From: Symsagittifera roscoffensis
Lineage: Eukaryota; Xenacoelomorpha; Acoela; Convolutidae
DNA length: 64,000 nucleotides
Assembly (NCBI RefSeq): GCF_963678635.1
Contig: NC_087071.1
Location: 44,381,095-44,445,094, forward strand
Direction of reading: 5' to 3'
Positions 21,765-32,367 of this stretch are shown here, piece after piece. The number at the start of each line of letters is the position of its first letter. The first letter of the stretch is position 1. Made by a program: the position numbers and the translations under genes. Below the pieces are notes generated by a model. It searched no databases, was not told the origin of the DNA, and saw nothing but the letters and a program-made list of their open reading frames with translations.

Positions 21765-23248
21765 GCACGAAGACGACAGAAGCAAATCCAAGAGAGGAAC
21801 AAACTAAAGCAGAAGCTACGGCCAAAGACAGACCGACGGCTGACCATGAAGAGGCTACTCTTGAGCTAGGTGACTTGATGGCAAAACTGAATCAGATCGA
21901 CAAAAAACTGAAGCACAGCGAAGAGGACAGAGAAGTGATAAGAAAAGAATTAAGATACAACAAACACGAGTATCTGGATAGTTATTTCAACCTGGCTAAG
22001 GCAACAGACGAGAGACTCAAGGAGATGACAGATAAGGTAGAAGCCACCAATGAAGAACGAGATAGGAACATCAAAAAAGATATGCAACAGTTGAAAAACC
22101 GATATGATGATGTCAACAGCCAATTAGGTAGCCTGGAAAAAAGAATGGACACAATGAGCAAACATCAGGCCGAAAGTTCGTGTGCAATACAGGCGAAATT
22201 GGATACAATCTTGAGAAATTCTACCTCACAAGAAAGACCGGCAGCGGATCGCACGCAAGGCACCAGAGTTGACTTTGTGGAACCACAAAGGAACAAACGG
22301 CAATCGACACCGTTGCCCTTAACCCGGGATACGGTGAGCATAGCACCAACAGCTGCTAAAACAATCATGAAGAATGGAACGTCAAGTACAACGACTGGTC
22401 CGGGGGACTCAACAGCTAACAGCAACGCAGGTCCGGATGCTATGACATGGGCAAGCACTTGGGAGATGATGAATAGACCTCTAGAGGCCTTCGCCACGAG
22501 GAACACTGACTCGAATGATAGAAGAGAGGGAAAATCCAGAAAAACATTCAAAAAGCCAAAAGAATTCAAAGATGACTCTGATGGATGCATTGATACTTGG
22601 GTGGAAGTGATGGGATTACACCTAGAACAGGACAACTTGAACGATGAAAGACAAGCATGCACAGCCATACTCAGCAATTTAGAAGGCACGGCATTAAAAT
22701 GCGTGGTTGCGAAGAAAGAAGAAGAACGCGATACCGCGGACAAAATCTTTGAAATACTGTTGAATAGATTCGGCTCAGGCATGAAGGGTCATCAAGTGAT
22801 GATGCGATTTGAAAAAAGGAGACAGAGAGATGACGAATCGATAGACAGGTTCCTAGATGATCTCGAGAGCTTGAGAAGAAGGAGTGACCCAGAAGAATCT
22901 ACCAATAGAAGAAACTTCAGCATAGCCTCAAAGTTCATTGATGGGGTAAAGAGTGATGACTTGAGAACGATGTTAGCAACGTATTACACATTGTCGAAAG
23001 ATAATGCGCCAACTCCAGAAGAGATGAGGCAGAAGTCAAGAGAATACATGCTGATGAAACCTAAGAAATACTCGTACTCAGACAACAGGAACACCCAAGG
23101 GGGGAGTCAGCCACAGAGGTCGCCATGGTACAAGCCCAGAGATGACATGGACAAACGCAGGTCGTGTGCTAACTGCGGGTCAGTTGATCATCATGTGGCG
23201 GATTGCACGACATACAAACAGGGCATGAAGAATGGGATATGCACCTGA
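21761..23248 (+). pseudogene. Element 2 gag: capsid-type region and first zinc knuckle
   Basis: This 495-codon frame has a long charged coiled-coil stretch (residues about 30-150), a Ser/Thr/Pro linker, then a retrotransposon gag domain (about 250-430). That domain shows the usual pattern of W...M...L..E...A...IL..L.G.A and the F..RRQR.DESID.FLDDLESL helix. A CCHC zinc knuckle, CANCGSVDHHVADC, lies at about 23164-23205. The gag protein forms the particle and packages the RNA. The frame ends at TGA 23246-23248; a second knuckle follows in another frame (23232-23444), so a frameshift lies in the 17-base overlap. No canonical slippery site is evident. Confidence 0.8.
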
Positions 23249-23444
23249 TGAGGAAGATATGAGTCAGATGGAAGAACACGAGTTCTATAGCGGCTTGATC
23301 ACCAAAATAGGAGCAAGATGCTTCATCTGCAACCAAGAAGGGCACTTCAGGATGGACTGTCCGTTGTTTTGGGAAGCGGTCAAGAATCAGAGTCATCCGA
23401 AACACAAGTTGGCGCTAGCAGCGGTGCAGAACCAGAGAAACTGA
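23232..23444 (+). pseudogene. Element 2 gag: second zinc knuckle
   Basis: A short frame that carries CFICNQEGHFRMDC (about 23322-23363), a canonical CX2CX4HX4C nucleocapsid knuckle, in a register different from that of the first knuckle. It ends at TGA 23442-23444. It is the end of gag displaced by a frameshift. Confidence 0.75.
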
Positions 23445-23504
23445 CAAGGTGAATTTGAGACGAAGAAACTTGAGGGACCAAATGTAGAGCTACCAACGAA
23501 ATCA

Positions 23505-24113
23505 ATGAAAACTGTAACACAATGTGGTAGTGCAGCAGAGGCCACGGCGAAGAAAGCCCCAGAAATAGATTACGAGAAGGCGGCAGCGGAGGCCATCAAC
23601 AAAGTGAAGCAGGATCTGGGAGCGAAAGAAATAGAACAACGACTAAAGCAGGAGATCGAAAAGCAGAATTTCAACGAAGCATTAACTGGATTGAAGCCAG
23701 CACCAGAGGCTGTATCGGGCTCGACAAAGACTGGAAATTGTAACACTGTAAAGATGGTGACAGGAAAACCATTCGGCATATCAAAAATCGGGGCTAGAAT
23801 AATGTCGATAATCACAGTGGGCGGCCACGAGGTAACCAGAAACTTGAGCGAACCGAGCGACCAGACAATAATACACATTGATGTGTACGCAGATTACTTG
23901 AGTTTAATAAGCCCACAATCGACTTCTAGAGCATTGAGAGCACTACTCACGCGAGGGGGTAGCAAGTCGGTACGTGTTGATAACAGATACACAGAAGCTT
24001 ATGGTCCACATGAGGTGATGTTAAATATAGATGGAATCAACATCAATTGGGCAAATCTACGTAGGGAAGGAAGAGTTAAAGGTGAGATCGATTGGACACT
24101 GCGCCATGCTTGA
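23505..24113 (+). pseudogene. Element 2 pre-protease segment
   Basis: An ATG at 23505 opens 202 codons: a charged N-terminal helix (AAAEAINKVKQDLGAKEIEQRLKQ), then a beta-rich region with the stretch GPHEVMLNIDGI that leads into the protease. Element 1 enters the window near this point. The last 27 codons run out of register with the protease frame that starts by about 24031, and comparison with element 1 (positions 1-110) shows that a frameshift or small deletion lies at 24030-24060. Confidence 0.6.
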
Positions 24114-24249
24114 AGAAGATGCGATGCACATCGGAACAGAGGCAGATGTGACAGGGCACGTGCTAGACATAAGTGGCAAGAAGACTCAGTTACGTGGGTT
24201 ACTTGATACGGGAGCGGTCTTGAGTGTCATACCAATCGAAACTTGGTAA
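24031..24249 (+). pseudogene. Element 2 aspartic protease, N-terminal half
   Basis: The frame contains GKEELKVRSIGH and the catalytic motif LLDTGAVLSVIP (about 24196-24231), so it is the retropepsin. It ends at TAA 24247-24249, where element 1 reads on. The second half of the protease (FILGRDF) lies in the same frame behind this stop, at the start of the long pol ORF. Full-length protease therefore requires readthrough of one codon. Confidence 0.8.
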
Positions 24250-24252
24250 CGA

Positions 24253-27200
24253 ATGGGCTTCAACAAGGATGATTTGATAGACTCGGGAATACGGCTGTCA
24301 GCTGCAAACAAAGGGGCGCTGCGGGTGCTAGGCAGAACACCAATAATAGCCCTAAACCTGGGGGAACGCAACCTGTGGATGAGTTTTCTTGTAGTAGAAA
24401 ACCTAAATGAGTCTGACCAATTTATTTTAGGCAGAGACTTCATCAGGAACTTTGATGTAGCGATTGATCTTAACAACGCAATGTTCAGGATACGGAACCC
24501 GGATAGGAGGTACGCAATCAAACCGGTAAATTTAATAATGGCAAATGAAAGCAAAGCACCGGTGTTCTTGAGTAGGAGGGTGAGGCTAAAGGCGAATGAA
24601 GCGGCAATCGTAGGCTTGCGGATGAAAAATTACAATGAATTAAGTGACAATAAGCAAGTGTGTATAGTTCCGAATCCTAATAGTCAAAGTGCTGCTGTTT
24701 TAGGAAGATCCTTCTCGATAACGAAGAGCGGCCTCTGCGTCAGTGTCTTGTTGAATACCCTTGATATACCGATCACGATACAGAGAGGGAGGAAACTGGG
24801 ATATGCTTTACCGGTTAAAACCCGATATGAGATGACTGAAAACTCAAAACAGAATGAAGTCGTTGATTGTCCCGATCATAGGGACAAAATTTGTATCTTG
24901 AGACGATTACAAGAAATAAAATATTCATCAGGTCTTGTTAAATCACTTAAGTCAGAGACGGACGATGGACTGTCGAGCTGTTCGAACTTTCCAGAGCGGC
25001 CCACACTAGATGAAATGCAAATTGATAAACCGGTTCTCCCGGAGATTGAACACTTGAGGGGCAAACTGACGGACGAACAGCTCGAAGCCATCAAGGACGT
25101 ACTAGAGCGGAACGAAGAAGTTTTTTCGAAGCACAAAGCGGATATCGGGTGTTGTAATTTCGTTGAGCATGAAATAGAACTTGAGGAGAACGCGGTACCG
25201 CACAGGGAGGGGGCGAGGCGCATGACCCCGCACAAATCGGAGGCGTGTAGAAAAGAGATCGAAACGTTACTAGAGTATGACATGATAGAACCATCCAAGT
25301 CACCGTGGGCGTGTGGAGTAGTGATGGCCAAAAAGAAAGGCGACCAGTTGAGGTTTTGTTGTGACTTTCGATACCTGAACTCCGTCACGGTGAAGGATGC
25401 CTATCCCATACCTAGGATTGATGAGAGCCTCTCGAAGTTAGGTGATGCAAAATTTTTTACGACTCTTGATTTAGGCTCGGCCTTTTGGCAGGTACCACTA
25501 CGGAAGCAGGACAGGGACAAGACAGAGTTTGCCTGCGAGTTGGGTCTTTTTCAGTGGAAACGGATGCCGTTTGGACTTTACAATGCCACAGCCACGTTTC
25601 AGCGATTGATGGCACACGCGCTGATAGGCGTGACAAAGAAGTATGGCAATCTGGTAATGTGCTACGTGGATGACGTGGTAATAGCAACGCCAACACTAGA
25701 AGACCACATTGAGAGACTTGACGAGGTGTTCGCGTGCATGAAAAGATCGGGGCTAAAGTGTAAACCATCAAAGTGCGAGATACTCAAGGACTCAATAAAA
25801 TACTTGGGCAGGATGGTAGACAAGCACGGCATCAGACCTGATCCAGACGCCGTGGAAGCAGTCCTAACCTGGAAGTCACCGAAGACGGAACACCAGTTGA
25901 TGAGCTTCCTGGGCTTCGCTAACTACTACAGAGAGTTCATCAAAGGCTACGCGGACAAGGTGTACCCGATGCAACAATTGATGAGGCACAAGGGCAAAAA
26001 GTTCACATGGAACAACGCAGCAGAAGAGTCATTCAAGAGGATAAAGAAAGAGCTATGCGAGGCACCAGTACTAGGTATGCCGACTGAGAAGGGGATGTAC
26101 GTGCTGGACACGGATGCATCGGTAGTTGCGATTTCAGGAATTCTCCATCAGGAACAAGAATGGAATGGGAAGACAGTCTTGAGACCAATAGCGTACGGGA
26201 GCAAAGTCCTAAGTGACACAGAAATGAAGTACGGAGCACCGAAAGCAGAGATGTTCGCAGTGGTCACCTTTGTCGAGAAATACAGGGCATACCTAGGCAG
26301 TGAGCCCTTCAAGCTGCGAGTCGACAACCGAGCACTAAGCTGGCTGAAAACGTACTCAATGGACCAAAGTTACATTGGGAGGTGGATAGTTCGCTTGGAC
26401 GGATACAACATGGTAATTGAGCACAGAACACGGGATAAACATCAAAATGCCGACAGCTTGAGTAAGAAGACGGAGTTCTACGAGAGACAAGAACAAAGAG
26501 AGGCAGACAGACCTGAAATCAAAGAGGGCTTCTCCTTCATGGACAAGGAAACGTACGACAGTCTTCCACTCACAAGATGGCTGGACAAATCAGGCAAACC
26601 GATTGAAGATCATCCCGAATTACCAAAAGAGCCTCTTGAAAAAACCATCTTGAAGAAGAACAGAAGGATCCCGATAGAGGTAATACTCAAGTCGAAGATC
26701 GTGAGGGAAACACTTAAGGCAAAAGGCTATGATCTTAACCAGGTAGAAGCGGGAGCTGCACAGATAGATGATGACTTAATGAGGTTGCTCGAGAAACTAT
26801 CAGATGATAAGCCCGTGATCCAAGAGAAGGGTCAGGAGGGACCGGAACTAACTATACTTCGGAGAAAAGAAACAGCAAACAATACTGACTCCTCAAAAGG
26901 AAGCGTCACTGATAGCAAAGATGTCGTGCGATCACTAGTTGACAAAATCCCCGAAAATATTCTGGAGCAGACAAAAGTCAGGAAAAAGAAAGTGACATTC
27001 AAAGAAGGAACTGAACACCTGGGACTAGATCAAGAGTCCGGGGAGTGGTCCAGGTTCACAGAAGAAGAGGAACCCGGAAAAGGAAAATTGTCCGGGGAGC
27101 GTGAAGAATGGGATGAAGACTCGGATGAGAGCAGCGAAGGCCAAGACAGTCTGTGCATGATATTAGCGGAAGAGAAGACAAGGCACCACGACAGGGAGTT

Positions 27201-30045
27201 ACAAACTGACCCATCTTCAGGAACGTACAATCTGGACATACAAGAGATAAGAGGTGGTGAAGAACTTGAGAGAATAGCGGTTTCAAGAAAGCCATTCAGG
27301 GAACTATCGTGCAACTCAAACGTCAGAACGAATCTGGTACCAGAAGACGACATGAAAATCGTGAAAATGATGATATGCGTGAAACTGAGTGATGACATCC
27401 ACAGCCCTGGTGAGATGAATGGACAGATCATGGCGCTAAAGGAGCATGTCAAGGCAAGATATAGGCTGTCAGACCTAATAAGAGCCCAGAAGAATGACAA
27501 AATGACAAGTAACCTCTCCAAATGGATCCAGTCGGGGGTCAAGGAGAAGGGGCAACTTGAGGAAGACAGCTACAAGATCTTGAGCCAGTTCTATAAAGAA
27601 AAGAAAGACTTACTTTATCACACAGCTGATGGGGTGGTAGCGTGCAAGAGGAGAGATGAGGAAAAGATATTACACAAACACAACCTCATCATACTACCAC
27701 AATTGTACCAAACGGAGGTGCTTTTCAGATCACACGACCAGATGGGCCACCAGGGGATAGACAAAGTACAACAAAGGATAATTCACAGGTTTGATTGGCC
27801 AGGAATGAGAAAAGCTTGCGAGAGATGGGTGAATGCCTGCCTGGCATGTCTCCAGGTAAAAGACCCAAGGAAGATGAAGTTTCCCCTCAAGTCCGTTGAG
27901 AGCTCAGAGTTCAATGAAGTGGTGCAGATAGACCATCAAAACATCTGCATGACAGAGTCGGGATATAACCAGATACTGGTTATAATAGATCACTTCACAA
28001 AGTTGGCGGAAGTGGTCCCGTGCCAAACAGCCTCGGCCGAGGAGACATGTGATCATTTGATAACGCATTGGATATCGCGGTATGGTTGGCCAATGACTTT
28101 CCAGTCGGACAACGGCAAAGCTTTTGTGGGGGACTTGACAAAAGAATTGATGAAGAGATCGCACATTGCTCAAGCACACTCGACGACCTATCATCCACAG
28201 ACCAATGGGTTGGTAGAGAGACAGAACAGGACACTGGTCAACATGTTAAGGGTGTACTGCTCAAGATACATGACGGACTGGGACAAATACCTGCCACAGG
28301 TAGTAGGAGCCTACAACAGTACACAGCACTCAACGACGGGCATCAGTCCTTTCATGATGTTGACGGGCAGGGAGAGGGCGATGCCTCTAACATTCTTCTA
28401 CCCAGAATACGAGGGGAAGAGGACGTCGCCTCAGGCATATGTGAAGGAAGCGATCAAAAGACAACAAGAGCTAAACGAGCTATGCTGGAGGAACACGGCG
28501 CAAGCGCAAATGAGACAACGCAAGAAATATGACGAAAAAATATTACAAGCAAAACCATATGAAGTGGGCCAGTACGTGTGGGTCTTTCAAAATGTCATAC
28601 CGCCCAAGGGAACAAAGAAACTACTCAAGAAGTGGAGGGGACCATTCATGATAACGGAAGTACATCAACAAGGACGGTTCTACCGCTTGAGTACTGGGCG
28701 AGCAGCACATTACGAAAATCTGAAGCCTCACGTCCCGTCCCCGGAAGACTGGTGCCTACCGAAAGACATGGAGGGTCTCGAGTACCTGGTGGTAGAGCCA
28801 GCGTGTGAAGTGAATGAAAAGGGCACCAGAGAGAAAAATGATGGCAATGAAAACTTGAGCTTGGACGACAATGAAAAGATAGAGGTGGAGTCTGAAGCAG
28901 GATCGTTTGCAGAAGAAGACTGGAACGACCCGGAGCAAGATGAGGTGCCGAAGTGGATGGATCCAGATCGACCAATATCACCGGGAACCAGAACTGGCAA
29001 TCGTAAACGGACGGGTGTGAGATACAACAGATACGGGGATGACTTCTTGATTGACAAGATACAGCCAGACAAATTGGGCGAGGAATTACTGAGTGCAGGC
29101 GAACTGGAAGCCGAAGAGGAATGGCAGGTCATTGATGATGGTGGACACTATCCGCAGGAAGATTACTCGACACCAGAAATGGAGACGGACCTCGAACAGA
29201 GCGAGATAGAGAGGAGGGAGAACACGAACTTGAGGATACTAGAGTGGATACGCGACGTCAAAGACGAAGGCCATGGAGGACAGAGTATCCAGCAAGTCGA
29301 CGTGTCAGCGGAAAAACACAAGAAGTCAGAAGACCCTCTCTTCGGCTGGACGGCGACAGACAGGCCGCTGGACATTCCACCGGACAATTCAGACCCGACA
29401 ACATCGACGGGGACGTCGATAAATATTTTTGTCCGGGGAGTGGGGGTAGGACTTACCCACACCGAAAATTTGATGATAAAGAAGCTCAAGGATGTGAGAG
29501 AAACAAGCGAATTGGAACTGGAAGAACAAGAGCCAGAGCCTAACATAGACCGGAATTTCAAAACGAAATTTGAAATACCCAATCAGTACTCGGAAAACAT
29601 CATGATAACAGATAGTGACTTCATCCTGTCAAACAGAACGAGCGCGATCTGCATCACGGCAGACATGAGTTTCAAATCAAGACTGAAAGCTGACTTCAAG
29701 AGAGAATACCAGAACGTAGAGTTTCTGTTCAGACAGAGACCAGGACTGGGAGGGATGGCAGCGCTCCCACCATCAGTAGCACAAGTCCCGGGGAAATACC
29801 TGTGCTTCCTAGTGACGAGGGTCAATGATAGGAACACAATTGATCCCGAACACGTAATGTTGGCACTAACAAGACTACGAGACTTCATGATTGAAAGAGG
29901 GATAACAGAGGTCTCAATGCCGGTGTATGACCCAAACAGGGGCAAACTGAGCCCAAGGGAATTGTACGCTATCCTACATGTAGTCTTTGCAGAAACTGAG
30001 ATAGTGGTGTATCTTCATAAGAAGTACTACTTGAGCATCGCCTGA
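24253..30045 (+). CDS. pol: Element 2 pol: protease end, RT, RNase H, integrase, macro-like domain
   Basis: A single open frame of 1,930 codons from ATG 24253. Approximate residues: protease FILGRDF 57-64; RT with CCDFRYLN about 375, motif A LDLGSAFWQ about 405, YVDD 471-474; RNase H VLDTDAS about 617 and ADSLSK about 733; acidic linker 750-1150 with two PPT-like SGE units; integrase zinc domain SHDQMGHQG about 1160, catalytic D about 1226, D about 1283 and E about 1320 with exactly 35 residues between the last two; GPY/F module KKWRGPF about 1460; acidic region; macro-like domain about 1780-1925. RT and integrase keep all catalytic residues. One oddity is MPFGLYNA, where element 1 and most relatives have Cys. 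It is interrupted from the protease start only by TAA 24247-24249. Confidence 0.92.
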   Translation: MGFNKDDLIDSGIRLSAANKGALRVLGRTPIIALNLGERNLWMSFLVVENLNESDQFILGRDFIRNFDVAIDLNNAMFRIRNPDRRYAIKPVNLIMANESKAPVFLSRRVRLKANEAAIVGLRMKNYNELSDNKQVCIVPNPNSQSAAVLGRSFSITKSGLCVSVLLNTLDIPITIQRGRKLGYALPVKTRYEMTENSKQNEVVDCPDHRDKICILRRLQEIKYSSGLVKSLKSETDDGLSSCSNFPERPTLDEMQIDKPVLPEIEHLRGKLTDEQLEAIKDVLERNEEVFSKHKADIGCCNFVEHEIELEENAVPHREGARRMTPHKSEACRKEIETLLEYDMIEPSKSPWACGVVMAKKKGDQLRFCCDFRYLNSVTVKDAYPIPRIDESLSKLGDAKFFTTLDLGSAFWQVPLRKQDRDKTEFACELGLFQWKRMPFGLYNATATFQRLMAHALIGVTKKYGNLVMCYVDDVVIATPTLEDHIERLDEVFACMKRSGLKCKPSKCEILKDSIKYLGRMVDKHGIRPDPDAVEAVLTWKSPKTEHQLMSFLGFANYYREFIKGYADKVYPMQQLMRHKGKKFTWNNAAEESFKRIKKELCEAPVLGMPTEKGMYVLDTDASVVAISGILHQEQEWNGKTVLRPIAYGSKVLSDTEMKYGAPKAEMFAVVTFVEKYRAYLGSEPFKLRVDNRALSWLKTYSMDQSYIGRWIVRLDGYNMVIEHRTRDKHQNADSLSKKTEFYERQEQREADRPEIKEGFSFMDKETYDSLPLTRWLDKSGKPIEDHPELPKEPLEKTILKKNRRIPIEVILKSKIVRETLKAKGYDLNQVEAGAAQIDDDLMRLLEKLSDDKPVIQEKGQEGPELTILRRKETANNTDSSKGSVTDSKDVVRSLVDKIPENILEQTKVRKKKVTFKEGTEHLGLDQESGEWSRFTEEEEPGKGKLSGEREEWDEDSDESSEGQDSLCMILAEEKTRHHDRELQTDPSSGTYNLDIQEIRGGEELERIAVSRKPFRELSCNSNVRTNLVPEDDMKIVKMMICVKLSDDIHSPGEMNGQIMALKEHVKARYRLSDLIRAQKNDKMTSNLSKWIQSGVKEKGQLEEDSYKILSQFYKEKKDLLYHTADGVVACKRRDEEKILHKHNLIILPQLYQTEVLFRSHDQMGHQGIDKVQQRIIHRFDWPGMRKACERWVNACLACLQVKDPRKMKFPLKSVESSEFNEVVQIDHQNICMTESGYNQILVIIDHFTKLAEVVPCQTASAEETCDHLITHWISRYGWPMTFQSDNGKAFVGDLTKELMKRSHIAQAHSTTYHPQTNGLVERQNRTLVNMLRVYCSRYMTDWDKYLPQVVGAYNSTQHSTTGISPFMMLTGRERAMPLTFFYPEYEGKRTSPQAYVKEAIKRQQELNELCWRNTAQAQMRQRKKYDEKILQAKPYEVGQYVWVFQNVIPPKGTKKLLKKWRGPFMITEVHQQGRFYRLSTGRAAHYENLKPHVPSPEDWCLPKDMEGLEYLVVEPACEVNEKGTREKNDGNENLSLDDNEKIEVESEAGSFAEEDWNDPEQDEVPKWMDPDRPISPGTRTGNRKRTGVRYNRYGDDFLIDKIQPDKLGEELLSAGELEAEEEWQVIDDGGHYPQEDYSTPEMETDLEQSEIERRENTNLRILEWIRDVKDEGHGGQSIQQVDVSAEKHKKSEDPLFGWTATDRPLDIPPDNSDPTTSTGTSINIFVRGVGVGLTHTENLMIKKLKDVRETSELELEEQEPEPNIDRNFKTKFEIPNQYSENIMITDSDFILSNRTSAICITADMSFKSRLKADFKREYQNVEFLFRQRPGLGGMAALPPSVAQVPGKYLCFLVTRVNDRNTIDPEHVMLALTRLRDFMIERGITEVSMPVYDPNRGKLSPRELYAILHVVFAETEIVVYLHKKYYLSIA
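29590..30042 (+). other. Macro-like domain at the C-terminus of element 2 pol
   Basis: The last 150 residues of pol show the macro layout: ITDSDF strand, ICITADMSFK, FKREYQNVE helix, GKYLCFLVTR strand, LALTRLRDFMIERGI helix, SMPVYDPNRGKL loop, and VVFAETEIVVYLH. The order and spacing match OARD1/TARG1-type macro domains, which remove ADP-ribose from proteins. The Gly-rich loop is replaced by SFKSRL, and the residue facing the catalytic Lys of TARG1 is Arg here (Lys in element 1). Conservation between two diverged elements shows that the domain is under selection in the family. Confidence 0.68.
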
Positions 30046-30508
30046 GTCGGGTACACGGGGGTGTCGAGTCGGGTGTGAGGGAGGAGTCTTGAGCTAGGTA
30101 CTGGGGTACAAAACAGGTAAGGGATCTTAGGGGTGATTGGCATGACAATTATTATTTTAAATGATTGATGGTGCTAAAACATAAAATGTATCTGCATGTT
30201 TTTAGAAAATTTCAATTGAACTATTTTAGTAGGGCGAAAAGGAGAGGGTTTTTAATCATAAAAGTAATGGGGTTTTCTGGTTAGGAACACAGCTTGTCGG
30301 TCTAAAAAATCGGGTGTTATTTTCAGATTGATTTGTTGAACTCACATTGACTATTCAATTGAAGGAAGAAAACGATATCTCAAAAAGATAACTCAAGTTG
30401 CTCAGGTAAAACTCAAGTTGCTCAGGTAAAACTCAAGTTGCTAATACTCAAGGACTCAATTGAGATCACAGAAATGACAGATCGATTCTGGAAGTCCATG
30501 CCATCCCC
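30046..30508 (+). other. Element 2 gap between pol and downstream ORF, with 20-bp repeat
   Basis: 463 bp without a gene. Near its end (about 30393-30449) the word ctcaagttgctcaggtaaaa is repeated, with three copies of ctcaagttgct. The gap has the same position and nearly the same length as in element 1 (6403-6877). Confidence 0.75.
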
Positions 30509-31543
30509 ATGCCATCGGCTCTGGAAAAGCCCACACTTGACGGATTGTACAGGCGGCTGAGGGACCTGGATTATACTCAAGTGGACGAGAGAATGGCAGT
30601 GATGCTGAATGCCATCCTCCAATTGGAGGAACAGGGCGAGTGTCGGGAGTCTGCGACGGAAGCGGTTTTGATGGTAGGCTACACCACTGATGGAGTGTCC
30701 AATCAAGAACAAACCAGATGGCTGTCCTGGAACGTGGATGGGGCGATAAGGGGGTTCGATTTGGCGAGGAACCCTGGCCTGAACAACAATACGGAGTATG
30801 GCGCGGGGGAATTCCCACTGCCGGTCAGACCATCAGTCAGGTCCACGAGCCAGAGTACGAGTAAAGTACTATCGATAACACGGGCACAGCAGACGGGGGA
30901 AGTTTATCCGGACGTCAGTGCTATGAAGAGAGAACTCGAGAGGACCCAGCGGGAAAGGAACAAGGCGAACCTCGACCGGGATCAAGCGGTGCTTGAGAGG
31001 GATCAAGCGCGGAGAGAACTGGACATGATGAGAGCTGAACAGCTACAGGCAGAAAGGGTGCGGGAGAATGCCGCGAATTGTGAACAGCTGAAGCAGGCTC
31101 TCGAGAGAGATCAGGCAAAACTTGAGAGGATCCAGCGACAACAACGCGAGCTCGATATGCAGAAAGGGGCTAGGCCCAAAGAACGGGTAGTGACTGGCTC
31201 AAGGCCAGAGTCACGCATGGAAGTAGATGAAGCTCCTAGGTCGAAGGGACGATTCAACCTCGATCGTGCGGCTCAGGAACATATGAACGAGGGGCTGGAG
31301 GTATGGATACCGCCCGAATCAGCGTCCTCCCTGCGTGGTTTGGAGACTCAAGTAATACGACCATTGATGGACGTCGCGTTGCCTGGATATACACCGAGTT
31401 CGACCCCGGGTAGTAGTCAGGTGAGTGGCTGCTCGTCACGATTGAAAGAGTTGCACAAGCGGCTACAGCTGAGGAGTCGCGAGAGTCCGGCAAGAGCGGA
31501 CTTACCCTCGACGTGGGGGAGCAACCTGTCAGGAGTGTGGTGA
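30509..31543 (+). pseudogene. Element 2 downstream ORF: N-terminal module and coiled coil
   Basis: An ATG at 30509 opens 344 codons. Residues 75-115 contain DLARNPGLNN...GEFPLPVRP, matching the element 1 N-terminal segment (6878-7261). Residues about 130-220 form a long coiled coil built of RDQA/RDQAKLER-type units (ERNKANLDRDQAVLERDQARRELD...). The tail is Ser/Arg-rich. The frame ends at TGA 31541-31543 and overlaps by 31 bases the frame carrying the SGNH-like domain; in element 1 both modules lie in one frame, so a frameshift separated them here. No signal peptide or membrane span is visible. Confidence 0.7.
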
Positions 31544-32106
31544 TCTCGAGCTACAAGAAGAATACGGAAGGGAGATATCGCAAGCACAATCGGATAGACT
31601 GGAACGCGGCGCAGAGGGAGAGGAGAGATTGCTTCCACGACGCGACTTGGGTGGAGTACTTCACGCATCCGCGAGTGCCTGAAGGCGTGGTTCACTTGAT
31701 CATTGGGGACAGCTTGCTGCGGGTGCTGACCCGGATCCAGTCCCATTGGCAAACGGGAATCTTGAGCTTCGCCGGAGCCGCAACGCCGCAGATGTTAGCG
31801 ACACTTGAGATGTTAAGGATGGTAAGTGCATACACGGTCACCCTGATGGTCGGGACGAACGACGTGTCCAGGGGGGAAGCAAGGAAGCTGACAAGGCTGC
31901 ACGACAAGATGAGCCAAATGGATCCGGCCAATCTCACGGTATGTACCGTTCCCTACAACATGGGAGCGGATCAACATGCAGTGGAGATGAACACAAAAGT
32001 GCGAAGCCTGAACGAAACAATCAGGAAGATACATCAAAGGAGTGTCCTTCCGCTTCGGCTACTGGACGTGGCTGAGCAAATGGAGCTATCCTCTTTTCCA
32101 GACTGA
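31513..32106 (+). pseudogene. Element 2 downstream ORF: SGNH-like domain, truncated
   Basis: This frame encodes an SGNH/GDSL-hydrolase-like domain: block I VHLIIGDSLL with the nucleophile serine present (element 1 has GDK), block III TLMVGTNDVSRG, and a following Rossmann-type alternation of strands and helices. It ends at TGA 32104-32106 shortly after VLPLRLLDVAEQM, before the block V Asp-His motif that element 1 keeps as DGIHFN. Everything that follows in element 1 (about 7 kb) is missing; only about 260 bp lie between this stop and the 3' LTR. The enzyme is therefore probably inactive in this copy. Confidence 0.72.
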
Positions 32107-32356
32107 ATAGGACAAAAGAAATTTTAAAATTACCAGCTTAAAAAGCGGGGATTCATGGGTGCAGGTGTGTGCAGATTTTGATTGCTGTTTAGCGATAGTG
32201 TGAAAATTTTATATGGTTGTGAATTTTGGAAGGTAGATAAACTTAAGTCCGATGCAAACTTCTGTAAATGACCACTGGCACTGTATCTTGAGCAACACTC
32301 GGTTCTCTGGGACTCACTGGCAGATGACAACACGCGATGAGGACATCGATCTCCAG

Positions 32357-32367
32357 TCCGGGGAGTA
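32357..32367 (+). promoter_or_regulatory. Polypurine tract of element 2
   Basis: tccggggagta directly abuts TGTGCC at 32368, exactly as in element 1. It is the expected plus-strand primer. Confidence 0.85.

Noticed and set aside
21740-23250. Programmed ribosomal frameshifting between gag frames
   Set aside because: No slippery heptamer or obvious downstream pseudoknot was seen in either overlap, and gag contains more than one shift, which fits simple indels.
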